Shown here: positions 13,332 to 27,434 of the stretch, in pieces
How positions within the stretch are numbered: position 1 is the first letter of the stretch
How the letters are laid out: the number at the start of each line of letters is the position of its first letter
From: Siphonodentalium dalli
Taxonomy: Eukaryota; Mollusca; Scaphopoda; Gadilida; Siphonodentaliidae
Assembly: GCA_032622095.1 (NCBI GenBank)
Contig: CP136062.1
Span: forward strand, 150,530,875 to 150,594,874
Direction: 5' to 3'
DNA: 64,000 nucleotides
Made by a program: the position numbers and the translations under genes
Notes under the pieces: model-generated
Database searches by the model: none
What the model was told of the DNA's origin: nothing
What the model saw: the letters and a program-made list of their open reading frames with translations, nothing else

Positions 13332-13466
13332 GGACAAAACCATGAACTGCAAAAAAGGAAAAATTAACGGGGATTCCCCTTCCTTACAAACGACAGAACC
13401 AGTCCTTGTGAGTCTTGGAAATGTTTGTATATAAAATTTGGTTGAGAATTTTTTTAAAGAAAAAAA

Positions 13467-14276
13467 TTATTGTAACCACTTATGTTCGCGGATTTCTGAG
13501 AGGGTTATGCGTTTATTCACATCTGGTTCCAGAAGTCTCAATACTAAATCGACACAGTCATTCCCAACTTCGAGCGATTTTGGCAGCAGTGTTTCTCCGG
13601 GGGTTTGATTCTTCACAATTTTCTGGATATATGAGTTGCTGAATGGCATTCTTCCAAACACCAATGAGTACATAATTATGCCCAAGCTCCATATATCTGC
13701 CATAAATGGATCGTAGTTTTCGCCCCGTATTATTTCAGGGGAAATATATGAAGAGCTCCCACAGAAAGTATTGCTCAATTCCTTCATGTTGGACATGCGC
13801 CTCGCAAAGCCAAAGTCGGTTATCTTTGCTTTGCCATTTAAGTCGAGCAGGATATTTTCCAATTTGAGATCTCGATGCGCTATCTTCTGCTCATGCAGAT
13901 TAACAACACCGTGAATAATTTGTTTGAATAATTGCTTTGCTTCGCCTTCGTTCATGGGGCCATTGTCAGTAATCTTGTCCAAGAGGTCACCTCCCCGAAC
14001 CAGTTCCATGAAGATGTAAATATTTTCCTTCAGTTCGATAACATTATGCAGCTTGACAACGCTATCTGAACTAATGCTCGAGAGAACGTTTATTTCTCTC
14101 GGTAAGAACTTTTCTAGGAACTCGGGTGAAGCATTCGTCTTATTGATTATTTTCACCGCCATTTCGACGGCTTTCTTTCCATTATTGTATACGCATTCTC
14201 TGATCTTGCCGAACGACCCTTCGCCCAGCTTTCGACCCAGAATGTATCCTTTTTTCGCAAGAAATGAATTTTCCAT
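13467..14276 (-). CDS. TSSK-family protein kinase, copy K3
   Basis: Full 269-residue kinase with the same protein sequence as K2 by eye and all catalytic motifs intact. It lies exactly 12333 bp from K1 and starts the second copy of the 12333-bp block, but has D104 rather than the Y of K1. The K1 change is therefore either recent or was not carried through the duplication. Confidence 0.9.
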   Translation of the reverse strand: MENSFLAKKGYILGRKLGEGSFGKIRECVYNNGKKAVEMAVKIINKTNASPEFLEKFLPREINVLSSISSDSVVKLHNVIELKENIYIFMELVRGGDLLDKITDNGPMNEGEAKQLFKQIIHGVVNLHEQKIAHRDLKLENILLDLNGKAKITDFGFARRMSNMKELSNTFCGSSSYISPEIIRGENYDPFMADIWSLGIIMYSLVFGRMPFSNSYIQKIVKNQTPGETLLPKSLEVGNDCVDLVLRLLEPDVNKRITLSEIREHKWLQ

Positions 14277-14364
14277 TTTTATTATAGAAAGTTTGAACTT
14301 TGTCCATTTCCTTTATTTATAGATTTTTTTCCAAACGACCCGAGCATCGGAGCGTGACCCTTGT

Positions 14365-17300
14365 CATAAAGGTCACGACATTGTCAACCGGACTTGGATG
14401 TATAAAAGCCTCCTTTATCAGAGATTTCTTCATTTACAATGTCCTGAAAAACTATTCCACTTTGGAGCAATGACAAGTTGAGAAACTTGGATTGTTCATT
14501 TTTGATTACGAAACAACTTTTACTATAAAAAAAATCTGATGAATAAATGTTTCCGTGAATTTCACGGAAACTTGGAATTTCCCCACCCCCCGCAATCGTG
14601 AACGTCACAGACATGTTATAAAGGTCACGACATTGCCAACCGGACATGGATGTATAAAAGCCTCCTTTATCAAAGATTTCTTCATTTACAATGTCCTGAA
14701 AAACTATTCCACTTTGGAGCAATGACAAGTTGAGAAACTTGGATTGTTCACTTTTGATTACGAAACAACTTTTACTATAAAAAAAATCTGATGAATAAAT
14801 GTTTCCGTGCATTTCACGGAAACTTGGAATTTACCCACCCCCGCAATCGATGAACGTCACAGACAAGTTATAAAGGTCACGACATTGCCAACCGGACTTG
14901 GATGTATAAAAGCCTCCTTTATCAAAGATTTCTTCATTTACAATGTCCTGAAAACTATTCCACTTTGGAGCAATGACAAGTTGAGAAACTTGGATTGTTC
15001 ACTTTTGATTACGAAACAACTTTTACTATAAAAAAAATCTGATGAAAGCAAGTTTCCGTGCATTTCACGGAAACATGGAATTTCCCCACCCACGCAATCG
15101 GTGAACGTCACAGACATGTTATAAAGGTCACGACATTGCCAACCGGACATGGATGTATAAAAGCCTCCTTTATCAAAGATTTCTTCATTTACAATGTCCT
15201 GAAAAACTATTCCACTTTGGAGCAATGACAAGTTGAGAAACTTGGATTGTTCACTTTTGATCACGAAACAACTTTTACTATAAAAAAAATCTGATGAATA
15301 AATGTTTCCGTGAATTTCACGGAAACTTGGAATTTCCCCACCCCCCGCAATCGGTGAACGTCACAGACATGTTATAAAGGTCACGACATTGCCAACCGGA
15401 CATGGATGTATAAAAGCCTCCTTTATCAAAGATTTCTTCATTTACAATGTCCTGAAAAACTATTCCACTTTGGAGCAATGACAAGTTGAGAAACTTGGAT
15501 TGTTCACTTTTGATTACGAAACAACTTTTACTATAAAAAAAATCTGATGAATAAATGTTTCCGTGCATTTCACGGAAACTTGGAATTTACCCACCCCCGC
15601 AATCGATGAACGTCACAGACAAGTTATAAAGGTCACGACATTGCCAACCGGACTTGGATGTATAAAAGCCTCCTTTATCAAAGATTTCATCATTTACAAT
15701 GTCCTGCAAAACTATTCCACTTTGGAGCAATGACAAGTTGAGAAACTTGGATTGTTCACTTTTGATTACGAAACAACTTTTACTATAAAAAAAATCTGAT
15801 GAAAGCAAGTTTCCGTGCATTTCACGGAAACATGGAATTTCCCCACCCCCGCAATCGGTGAACGTCACAGACATGTTATAAAGGTCACGACATTGCCAAC
15901 CGGACATGGATGTATAAAAGCCTCCTTTGTCAAAGATTTCTTCATTTACAATGTCCTGAAAAACTATTCCACTTTGGAGCAATGACAAGTTGAGAAACTT
16001 GGATTGTTCACTTTTGATTACGAAACAACTTTTACTATAAAAAAATCAGATGAATAAATGTTTCCGTGCATTTCACGGAAACTTGGAATTTACCCACCCC
16101 CCGCAATCGATGAACGTCACAGACAAGTTATAAAGGTCACGACATTGCCAACCGGACTTGGATGTATAAAAGACTCCTTTATCAAAGATTTCTTCATTTA
16201 CAATGTCCTGAAAAACTATTCCACTTTGGAGCAATGACAAGTTGAGAAACTTGGATTGTTCACTTTTGATTACGAAACAACTTTTACTATAAAAAAAATC
16301 TGATGAAAGCAAGTTTCCGTGCATTTCACGGAAACATGGAATTTCCCCACCCCCGCAATCGGTGAACGTCACAGACATGTTATAAAGGTCACGACATTGC
16401 CAACCGGACTTGGATGCATAAAAGCCTCCTTTGTCAAAGATTTCTTCATTTACAATGTCCTGAAAAACTATTCCACTTTGGAGCAATGACAAGTTGAGAA
16501 ACTTGGATTGTTCACTTTTGATTACGAAACAACTTTTACTATAAAAACAATCTGATGAAAGCAAGTTTCCGTGCATTTCACGGAAACATGGAATTTCCCC
16601 ACCCCCGCAATCGGTGAACGTCACAGACATGTTATAAAGGTCACGACATTGCCAACCGGACATGGATGTATAAAAGCCTCCTTTATCAAAGATTTCTTCA
16701 TTTACAATGTCCTGAAAAACTATTCCACTTTGGAGCAATGACAAGTTGAGAAACTTGGATTGTTCACTTTTGATCACGAAACAACTTTTACTATAAAAAA
16801 AATCTGATGAATAAATGTTTCCGTGAATTTCACGGAAACTTGGAATTTCCCCACCCCCCGCAATCGGTGAACGTCACAGACATGTTATAAAGGTCACGAC
16901 ATTGCCAACCGGACATGGATGTATAAAAGCCTCCTTTATCAAAGATTTCTTCATTTACAATGTCCTGAAAAACTATTCCACTTTGGAGCAATGACAAGTT
17001 GAGAAACTTGGATTGTTCACTTTTGATTACGAAACAACTTTTACTATAAAAAAAATCTGATGAATAAATGTTTCCGTGCATTTCACGGAAACTTGGAATT
17101 TACCCACCCCCGCAATCGATGAACGTCACAGACAAGTTATAAAGGTCACGACATTGCCAACCGGACTTGGATGTATAAAAGCCTCCTTTATCAAAGATTT
17201 CATCATTTACAATGTCCTGCAAAACTATTCCACTTTGGAGCAATGACAAGTTGAGAAACTTGGATTGTTCACTTTTGATTACGAAACAACTTTTACTATA

Positions 17301-20300
17301 AAAAAAATCTGATGAAAGCAAGTTTCCGTGCATTTCACGGAAACATGGAATTTCCCCACCCCCGCAATCGGTGAACGTCACAGACATGTTATAAAGGTCA
17401 CGACATTGCCAACCGGACATGGATGTATAAAAGCCTCCTTTGTCAAAGATTTCTTCATTTACAATGTCCTGAAAAACTATTCCACTTTGGAGCAATGACA
17501 AGTTGAGAAACTTGGATTGTTCACTTTTGATTACGAAACAACTTTTACTATAAAAAAATCTGATGAATAAATGTTTCCGTGCATTTCACGGAAACTTGGA
17601 ATTTACCCACCCCCCGCAATCGATGAACGTCACAGACAAGTTATAAAGGTCACGACATTGCCAACCGGACTTGGATGTATAAAAGCCTCCTTTATCAAAG
17701 ATTTCTTCATTTACAATGTCCTGAAAACTATTCCACTTTGGAGCAATGACAAGTTGAGAAACTTGGATTGTTCACTTTTGATTACGAAACAACTTTTACT
17801 ATAAAAAAAATCTGATGAAAGCAAGTTTCCGTGCATTTCACGGAAACATGGAATTTCCCCACCCACGCAATCGGTGAACGTCACAGACATGTTATAAAGG
17901 TCACGACATTGCCAACCGGACATGGATGTATAAAAGCCTCCTTTATCAAAGATTTCTTCATTTACAATGTCCTGAAAAACTATTCCACTTTGGAGCAATG
18001 ACAAGTTGAGAAACTTGGATTGTTCACTTTTGATCACGAAACAACTTTTACTATAAAAAAAATCTGATGAATAAATGTTTCCGTGAATTTCACGGAAACT
18101 TGGAATTTCCCCACCCCCCGCAATCGGTGAACGTCACAGACATGTTATAAAGGTCACGACATTGCCAACCGGACATGGATGTATAAAAGCCTCCTTTATC
18201 AAAGATTTCTTCATTTACAATGTCCTGAAAAACTATTCCACTTTGGAGCAATGACAAGTTGAGAAACTTGGATTGTTCACTTTTGATTACGAAACAACTT
18301 TTACTATAAAAAAAATCTGATGAATAAATGTTTCCGTGCATTTCACGGAAACTTGGAATTTACCCACCCCCGCAATCGATGAACGTCACAGACAAGTTAT
18401 AAAGGTCACGACATTGCCAACCGGACTTGGATGTATAAAAGCCTCCTTTATCAAAGATTTCATCATTTACAATGTCCTGCAAAACTATTCCACTTTGGAG
18501 CAATGACAAGTTGAGAAACTTGGATTGTTCACTTTTGATTACGAAACAACTTTTACTATAAAAAAAATCTGATGAAAGCAAGTTTCCGTGCATTTCACGG
18601 AAACATGGAATTTCCCCACCCCCGCAATCGGTGAACGTCACAGACATGTTATAAAGGTCACGACATTGCCAACCGGACATGGATGTATAAAAGCCTCCTT
18701 TGTCAAAGATTTCTTCATTTACAATGTCCTGAAAAACTATTCCACTTTGGAGCAATGACAAGTTGAGAAACTTGGATTGTTCACTTTTGATTACGAAACA
18801 ACTTTTACTATAAAAAAATCAGATGAATAAATGTTTCCGTGCATTTCACGGAAACTTGGAATTTACCCACCCCCCGCAATCGATGAACGTCACAGACAAG
18901 TTATAAAGGTCACGACATTGCCAACCGGACTTGGATGTATAAAAGACTCCTTTATCAAAGATTTCTTCATTTACAATGTCCTGAAAAACTATTCCACTTT
19001 GGAGCAATGACAAGTTGAGAAACTTGGATTGTTCACTTTTGATTACGAAACAACTTTTACTATAAAAAAAATCTGATGAAAGCAAGTTTCCGTGCATTTC
19101 ACGGAAACATGGAATTTCCCCACCCCCGCAATCGGTGAACGTCACAGACATGTTATAAAGGTCACGACATTGCCAACCGGACTTGGATGCATAAAAGCCT
19201 CCTTTGTCAAAGATTTCTTCATTTACAATGTCCTGAAAAACTATTCCACTTTGGAGCAATGACAAGTTGAGAAACTTGGATTGTTCACTTTTGATTACGA
19301 AACAACTTTTACTATAAAAACAATCTGATGAAAGCAAGTTTCCGTGCATTTCACGGAAACATGGAATTTCCCCACCCCCGCAATCGGTGAACGTCACAGA
19401 CATGTTATAAAGGTCACGACATTGCCAACCGGACATGGATGTATAAAAGCCTCCTTTATCAAAGATTTCTTCATTTACAATGTCCTGAAAAACTATTCCA
19501 CTTTGGAGCAATGACAAGTTGAGAAACTTGGATTGTTCACTTTTGATCACGAAACAACTTTTACTATAAAAAAAATCTGATGAATAAATGTTTCCGTGAA
19601 TTTCACGGAAACTTGGAATTTCCCCACCCCCCGCAATCGGTGAACGTCACAGACATGTTATAAAGGTCACGACATTGCCAACCGGACATGGATGTATAAA
19701 AGCCTCCTTTATCAAAGATTTCTTCATTTACAATGTCCTGAAAAACTATTCCACTTTGGAGCAATGACAAGTTGAGAAACTTGGATTGTTCACTTTTGAT
19801 TACGAAACAACTTTTACTATAAAAAAAATCTGATGAATAAATGTTTCCGTGCATTTCACGGAAACTTGGAATTTACCCACCCCCGCAATCGATGAACGTC
19901 ACAGACAAGTTATAAAGGTCACGACATTGCCAACCGGACTTGGATGTATAAAAGCCTCCTTTATCAAAGATTTCATCATTTACAATGTCCTGCAAAACTA
20001 TTCCACTTTGGAGCAATGACAAGTTGAGAAACTTGGATTGTTCACTTTTGATTACGAAACAACTTTTACTATAAAAAAAATCTGATGAAAGCAAGTTTCC
20101 GTGCATTTCACGGAAACATGGAATTTCCCCACCCCCGCAATCGGTGAACGTCACAGACATGTTATAAAGGTCACGACATTGCCAACCGGACATGGATGTA
20201 TAAAAGCCTCCTTTGTCAAAGATTTCTTCATTTACAATGTCCTGAAAAACTATTCCACTTTGGAGCAATGACAAGTTGAGAAACTTGGATTGTTCACTTT

Positions 20301-21010
20301 TGATTACGAAACAACTTTTACTATAAAAAAATCTGATGAATAAATGTTTCCGTGCATTTCACGGAAACTTGGAATTTACCCACCCCCCGCAATCGATGAA
20401 CGTCACAGACAAGTTATAAAGGTCACGACATTGCCAACCGGACTTGGATGTATAAAAGACTCCTTTATCAAAGATTTCTTCATTTACAATGTCCTGAAAA
20501 ACTATTCCACTTTGGAGCAATGACAAGTTGAGAAACTTGGATTGTTCACTTTTGATTACGAAACAACTTTTACTATAAAAAAAATCTGATGAAAGCAAGT
20601 TTCCGTGCATTTCACGGAAACATGGAATTTCCCCACCCCCGCAATCGGTGAACGTCACAGACATGTTATAAAGGTCACGACATTGCCAACCGGACTTGGA
20701 TGCATAAAAGCCTCCTTTGTCAAAGATTTCTTCATTTACAATGTCCTGAAAAACTATTCCACTTTGGAGCAATGACAAGTTGAGAAACTTGGATTGTTCA
20801 CTTTTGATTACGAAACAACTTTTACTATAAAAACAATCTGATGAAAGCAAGTTTCCGTGCATTTCACGGAAACTTGGAATTTCCCCGCCCCCGCAAATTT
20901 CTTCATTTAAAAAACTACTTCACTTTGGAGCAATGACAAGTTGAGAAACTTGGATTGTTCACTTTTGATTACGAAATAACTTTTACTATACAAAAATCTG
21001 ATTCCGTGCA
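14365..21010 (+). repeat. 252-bp satellite array, block S4 (about 26 monomers)
   Basis: About 6646 bp, the same length as S2, with the same order of variant monomers offset by 12333 bp (for example 2984 and 15317, 5238 and 17571). It belongs to the second copy of the 12333-bp duplication. Confidence 0.95.
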
Positions 21011-21145
21011 GGACAAAACCATGAACTGCAAAAAAGGAAAAATTAACGGGGATTCCCCTTCCTTACAAACGACAGAACCAGTCCTTGTGAGTCTTGGAAA
21101 TGTTTGTATATAAAATTTGGTTGAGAATTTTTTTAAAGAAAAAAA

Positions 21146-21955
21146 TTATTGTAACCACTTATGTTCGCGGATTTCTGAGAGGGTTATGCGTTTATTCACA
21201 TCTGGTTCCAGAAGTCTCAATACTAAATCGACACAGTCATTCCCAACTTCGAGCGATTTTGGCAGCAGTGTTTCTCCGGGGGTTTGATTCTTCACAATTT
21301 TCTGGATATATGAGTTGCTGAATGGCATTCTTCCAAACACCAATGAGTACATAATTATGCCCAAGCTCCATATATCTGCCATAAATGGATCGTAGTTTTC
21401 GCCCCGTATTATTTCAGGGGAAATATATGAAGAGCTCCCACAGAAAGTATTGCTCAATTCCTTCATGTTGGACATGCGCCTCGCAAAGCCAAAGTCGGTT
21501 ATCTTTGCTTTGCCATTTAAGTCGAGCAGGATATTTTCCAATTTGAGATCTCGATGCGCTATCTTCTGCTCATGCAGATTAACAACACCGTGAATAATTT
21601 GTTTGAATAATTGCTTTGCTTCGCCTTCGTTCATGGGGCCATTGTCAGTAATCTTGTCCAAGAGGTCACCTCCCCGAACCAGTTCCATGAAGATGTAAAT
21701 ATTTTCCTTCAGTTCGATAACATTATGCAGCTTGACAACGCTATCTGAACTAATGCTCGAGAGAACGTTTATTTCTCTCGGTAAGAACTTTTCTAGGAAC
21801 TCGGGTGAAGCATTCGTCTTATTGATTATTTTCACCGCCATTTCGACGGCTTTCTTTCCATTATTGTATACGCATTCTCTGATCTTGCCGAACGACCCTT
21901 CGCCCAGCTTTCGACCCAGAATGTATCCTTTTTTCGCAAGAAATGAATTTTCCAT
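21146..21955 (-). CDS. TSSK-family protein kinase, copy K4
   Basis: Full 269-residue kinase, same protein as K2 and K3 by eye, with intact G-loop, K42, D136 and D154. It is 7679 bp from K3 and 12333 bp from K2. Downstream satellite (S5) departs from the S3 pattern, so the right boundary of the 12333-bp duplication lies just beyond this gene. Confidence 0.9.
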   Translation of the reverse strand: MENSFLAKKGYILGRKLGEGSFGKIRECVYNNGKKAVEMAVKIINKTNASPEFLEKFLPREINVLSSISSDSVVKLHNVIELKENIYIFMELVRGGDLLDKITDNGPMNEGEAKQLFKQIIHGVVNLHEQKIAHRDLKLENILLDLNGKAKITDFGFARRMSNMKELSNTFCGSSSYISPEIIRGENYDPFMADIWSLGIIMYSLVFGRMPFSNSYIQKIVKNQTPGETLLPKSLEVGNDCVDLVLRLLEPDVNKRITLSEIREHKWLQ

Positions 21956-22043
21956 TTTTATTATAGAAAGTTTGAACTTTGTCCATTTCCTTTATTTATA
22001 GATTTTTTTCCAAACGACCCGAGCATCGGAGCGTGACCCTTGT

Positions 22044-23899
22044 CATAAAGGTCACGACATTGTCAACCGGACTTGGATGTATAAAAGCCTCCTTTATCAG
22101 AGATTTCTTCATTTACAATGTCCTGAAAAACTATTCCACTTTGGAGCAATGACAAGTTGAGAAACTTGTATTGTTCACTTTTGATTACGAAACAACTTTT
22201 ACTATAAAAAAAATCTGATGAATAAATGTTTCCGTGAATTTCACGGAAACTTGGAATTTCCCCACCCCCCGCAATCGGTGAACGTCACAGACATGTTATA
22301 AAGGTCACGACATTGCCAACCGGACATGGATGTATAAAAGCCTCCTTTATCAAAGATTTCTTCATTTACAATGTCCTGAAAAACTATTCCACTTTGGAGC
22401 AATGACAAGTTGAGAAACTTGGATTGTTCACTTTTGATTACGAAACAACTTTTACTATAAAAAAAATCTGATGAATAAATGTTTCCGTGCATTTCACGGA
22501 AACTTGGAATGTACCCACCCCCGCAATCGATGAACGTCACAGACAAGTTATAAAGGTCACGACATTGCCAACCGGACTTGGATGTATAAAAGCCTCCTTT
22601 ATCAAAGATTTCTTCATTTACAATGTCCTGAAAAACTATTCCACTTTGGAGCAATGACAAGTTGAGAAACTTGGATTGTTCACTTTTGATTACGAAACAA
22701 CTTTTACTATAAAAAAAATCTGATGAATAAATGTTTCCGTGCATTTCACCGAAACTTGGAATTTACCCACCCCCGCAATCGATGAACGTCACAGACAAGT
22801 TATAAAGGTCACGACATTGCCAACCGGACTTGGATGTATAAAAGACTCCTTTATCAAAGATTTCTTCATTTACAATGTCCTGAAAAACTATTCCACTTGG
22901 AGCAATGACAAGTTGAGAAACTTGGATTGTTCACTTTTGATTACGAAACAACTTTTACTATAAAAAAAATCTGATGAAAGCAAGTTTCCGTGCATTTCAC
23001 GGAAACATGGAATTTCCCCACCCCCGCAATCGGTGAACGTCACAGACATGTTATAAAGGTCACGACATTGCCAACCGGACATTGATGTATAAAAGCCTCC
23101 TTTGTCAAAGATTTCTTCATTTACAATGTCCTGAAAAACTATTCGACTTTGGAGCAATGACAAGTTGAGAAACTTGGATTGTTCACTTTTGATTACGAAA
23201 CAACTTTTACTATAAAAAAAATCTGATGAATAAATGTTTCCGTGCATTTCACGGAAACTTGGAATTTACCCACCCCCGCAATCGATGAACGTCACAGACA
23301 AGTTATAAAGGTCACGACATTGCCAACCGGACTTGGATGTATAAAAGACTCCTTTATCAAAGATTTCTTCATTTACAATGTCCTGAAAAACTATTCCACT
23401 TTGGAGCAATGACAAGTTGAGAAACTTGGATTGTTCACTTTTGATTACGAAACAACTTTTACTATAAAAAAAATCTGATGAAAGCAAGTTTCCGTGCATT
23501 TCACGGAAACATGGAATTTCCCCACCCCCGCAATCGGTGAACGTCACAGACATGTTATAAAGGTCACGACATTGCCAACCGGACTTGGATGCATAAAAGC
23601 CTCCTTTGTCAAAGATTTCTTCATTTACAATGTCCTGAAAAACTATTCCACTTTGGAGCAATGACAAGTTGAGAAACTTGGATTGTTCACTTTTGATTAC
23701 GAAACAACTTTTACTATAAAAACAATCTGATGAAAGCAAGTTTCCGTGCATTTCACGGAAACTTGGAATTTCCCCGCCCCCGCAAATTTCTTCATTTAAA
23801 AAACTACTTCACTTTGGAGCAATGACAAGTTGAGAAACTTGGATTGTTCACTTTTGATTACGAAATAACTTTTACTATACAAAAATCTGATTCCGTGCA
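22044..23899 (+). repeat. 252-bp satellite array, block S5 (about 7 monomers)
   Basis: About 1856 bp of monomers. Distinct variants appear here and continue rightwards: a TTCACCGAAAC hairpin mismatch (22747), GGACATTGATG and CTATTCGACTTTGG. A one-base deletion (CCACTTGGAGC, about 22893) interrupts the open frame. Confidence 0.93.
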
Positions 23900-24040
23900 G
23901 GACAAAACTATGAACTGCAAAAAAGGAAAAATTAACGGGGATTCCCCTTCCTTACAAACGACAGAACCAGTCCTTGTGAGTCTTGGAAATGTTTGTATAT
24001 AAAATTTGGTTGAGAATTTTTTTAAAGAAAAAAATTATTG

Positions 24041-24844
24041 TCACCACTTATGTTCGCGGATTTCTGAGAGGGTTATGCGTTTATTCACATCTGGTTCCAG
24101 AAGTCTCAATACTAAATCGACACAGTCATTCCCAACTTCGAGCGATTTTGGCAGCAGTGTTTCTCCGGGGGTTTGATTCTTCACAATTTTCTGGATATAT
24201 GAGTTGCTGAATGGCATTCTTCCAAACACCAATGAGTACATAATTATGCCCAAGCTCCATATATCTGCCATAAATGGATCGTAGTTTTCGCCCCGTATTA
24301 TTTCAGGGGAAATATATGAAGAGCTCCCACAGAAAGTATTGCTCAATTCCTTCATGTTGGACATGCGCCTCGCAAAGCCAAAGTCGGTTATCTTTGCTTT
24401 GCCATTTAAGTCGAGCAGGATATTTTCCAATTTGAGATCTCGGTGCGCTATCTTCTGCTCATGCAGATTAACAACACCGTGAATAATTTGTTTGAATAAT
24501 TGCTTTGCTTCGCCTTCGTTCATGGGGCCATTGTCAGTAATCTTGTCCAAGAGGTCACCTCCCCGAACCAGTTCCATGAAGATGTAAATATTTTCCTTCA
24601 GTTCGATAACATTATGCAGCTTGACAACGCTATCTGAACTAATGCTCGAGAGAACGTTTATTTCTCTCGGTAAGAACTTTTCTAGGAACTCGGGTGAAGC
24701 ATTCGTCTTATTGATTATTTTCACCGCCATTTCGACGGCTTTCTTTCCATTATTGTATACGCATTCTCTGATCTTGCCGAACGACCCTTCGCCCAGCTTT
24801 CGACCCAGAATGTATCCTTTTTTCGCAAGAAATGAATTTTCCAT
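24041..24844 (-). CDS. TSSK-family protein kinase, copy K5 (C-terminus two residues shorter)
   Basis: Kinase with all catalytic motifs intact. A single base change (GTAACC to GTCACC on + strand, near 24040) turns the codon for L268 into TGA, so the protein ends ...EHKW at 267 residues. The conserved tryptophan of the last helix is kept, so the fold should survive. The same change is in K6 and K7, defining a 3394-bp amplified unit. Confidence 0.9.
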   Translation of the reverse strand: MENSFLAKKGYILGRKLGEGSFGKIRECVYNNGKKAVEMAVKIINKTNASPEFLEKFLPREINVLSSISSDSVVKLHNVIELKENIYIFMELVRGGDLLDKITDNGPMNEGEAKQLFKQIIHGVVNLHEQKIAHRDLKLENILLDLNGKAKITDFGFARRMSNMKELSNTFCGSSSYISPEIIRGENYDPFMADIWSLGIIMYSLVFGRMPFSNSYIQKIVKNQTPGETLLPKSLEVGNDCVDLVLRLLEPDVNKRITLSEIREHKW

Positions 24845-24932
24845 TTTTATTATAGAAAGTTTGAACTTTGTCCATTTCCTTTATTTATAGATTTTTTTCC
24901 AAACGACCCGAGCATCGGAGCGTGACCCTTGT

Positions 24933-27293
24933 CATAAAGGTCACGACATTGTCAACCGGACTTGGATGTATAAAAGCCTCCTTTATCAGAGATTTCTTCA
25001 TTTACAATGTCCTGAAAAACTATTCCACTTTGGAGCAATGACAAGTTGAGAAACTTGGATTGTTCACTTTTGATTACGAAACAACTTTTACTATAAAAAA
25101 AATCTGATGAATAAATGTTTCCGTGAATTTCACGGAAACTTGGAATTTCCCCACCCCCCGCAATCGGTGAACGTCACAGACATGTTATAAAGGTCACGAC
25201 ATTGCCAACCGGACATGGATGTATAAAAGCCTCCTTTATCAAAGATTTCTTCATTTACAATGTCCTGAAAAACTATTCCACTTTGGAGCAATGACAAGTT
25301 GAGAAACTTGGATTGTTCACTTTTGATTACGAAACAACTTTTACTATAAAAAAAATCTGATGAATAAATGTTTCCGTGCATTTCACGGAAACTTGGAATT
25401 TACCCACCCCCGCAATCGATGAACGTCACAGACAAGTTATAAAGGTCACGACATTGCCAACCGGACTTGGATGTATAAAAGCCTCCTTTATCAAAGATTT
25501 CTTCATTTACAATGTCCTGAAAAACTATTCCACTTTGGAGCAATGACAAGTTGAGAAACTTGGATTGTTCACTTTTGATTACGAAACAACTTTTACTATA
25601 AAAAAAATCTGATGAAAGCAAGTTTCCGTGCATTTCACGGAAACATGGAATTTCCCCACCCCCGCAATCGGTGAACGTCACAGACATGTTATAAAGGTCA
25701 CGACATTGCCAACCGGACATGGATGTATAAAAGCCTCCTTTGTCAAAGATTTCTTCATTTACAATGTCCTGAAAAACTATTCCACTTTGGAGCAATGACA
25801 AGTTGAGAAACTTGGATTGTTCACTTTTGATTACGAAACAACTTTTACTATAAAAAAAATCTGATGAATAAATGTTTCCGTGCATTTCACGGAAACTTGG
25901 AATGTACCCACCCCCGCAATCGATGAACGTCACAGACAAGTTATAAAGGTCACGACATTGCCAACCGGACTTGGATGTATAAAAGCCTCCTTTATCAAAG
26001 ATTTCTTCATTTACAATGTCCTGAAAAACTATTCCACTTTGGAGCAATGACAAGTTGAGAAACTTGGATTGTTCACTTTTGATTACGAAACAACTTTTAC
26101 TATAAAAAAAATCTGATGAATAAATGTTTCCGTGCATTTCACCGAAACTTGGAATTTACCCACCCCCGCAATCGATGAACGTCACAGACAAGTTATAAAG
26201 GTCACGACATTGCCAACCGGACTTGGATGTATAAAAGACTCCTTTATCAAAGATTTCTTCATTTACAATGTCCTGAAAAACTATTCCACTTTGGAGCAAT
26301 GACAAGTTGAGAAACTTGGATTGTTCACTTTTGATTACGAAACAACTTTTACTATAAAACAAATCTGATGAAAGCAAGTTTCCGTGCATTTCACGGAAAC
26401 ATGGAATTTCCCCACCCCCGCAATCGGTGAACGTCACAGACATGTTATAAAGGTCACGACATTGCCAACCGGACATTGATGTATAAAAGCCTCCTTTGTC
26501 AAAGATTTCTTCATTTACAATGTCCTGAAAAACTATTCGACTTTGGAGCAATGACAAGTTGAGAAACTTGGATTGTTCACTTTTGATTACGAAACAACTT
26601 TTACTATAAAAAAAATCTGATGAATAAATGTTTCCGTGCATTTCACGGAAACTTGGAATTTACCCACCCCCGCAATCGATGAACGTCACAGACAAGTTAT
26701 AAAGGTCACGACATTGCCAACCGGACTTGGATGTATAAAAGACTCCTTTATCAAAGATTTCTTCATTTACAATGTCCTGAAAAACTATTCCACTTTGGAG
26801 CAATGACAAGTTGAGAAACTTGGATTGTTCACTTTTGATTACGAAACAACTTTTACTATAAAAAAAATCTGATGAAAGCAAGTTTCCGTGCATTTCACGG
26901 AAACATGGAATTTCCCCACCCCCGCAATCGGTGAACGTCACAGACATGTTATAAAGGTCACGACATTGCCAACCGGACTTGGATGCATAAAAGCCTCCTT
27001 TGTCAAAGATTTCTTCATTTACAATGTCCTGAAAAACTATTCCACTTTGGAGCAATGACAAGTTGAGAAACTTGGATTGTTCACTTTTGATTACGAAACA
27101 ACTTTTACTATAAAAACAATCTGATGAAAGCAAGTTTCCGTGCATTTCACGGAAACTTGGAATTTCCCCGCCCCCGCAAATTTCTTCATTTAAAAAACTA
27201 CTTCACTTTGGAGCAATGACAAGTTGAGAAACTTGGATTGTTCACTTTTGATTACGAAATAACTTTTACTATACAAAAATCTGATTCCGTGCA
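24933..27293 (+). repeat. 252-bp satellite array, block S6 (about 9 monomers)
   Basis: About 2361 bp. With the K5 cassette it forms a 3394-bp unit repeated as S7 plus K6. It contains a run of three consecutive in-frame monomers (25400-26137 on the - strand). Confidence 0.95.
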
Positions 27294-27434
27294 GGACAAA
27301 ACTATGAACTGCAAAAAAGGAAAAATTAACGGGGATTCCCCTTCCTTACAAACGACAGAACCAGTCCTTGTGAGTCTTGGAAATGTTTGTATATAAAATT
27401 TGGTTGAGAATTTTTTTAAAGAAAAAAATTATTG

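Noticed and set aside
25400-26137. Secreted or structural repeat protein of 84-residue units on the - strand
   Set aside because: The frame is broken in most monomers by TTTACCC stops, A-run and C-run length changes. No start context, signal peptide or known fold is visible, so I treat it as satellite.
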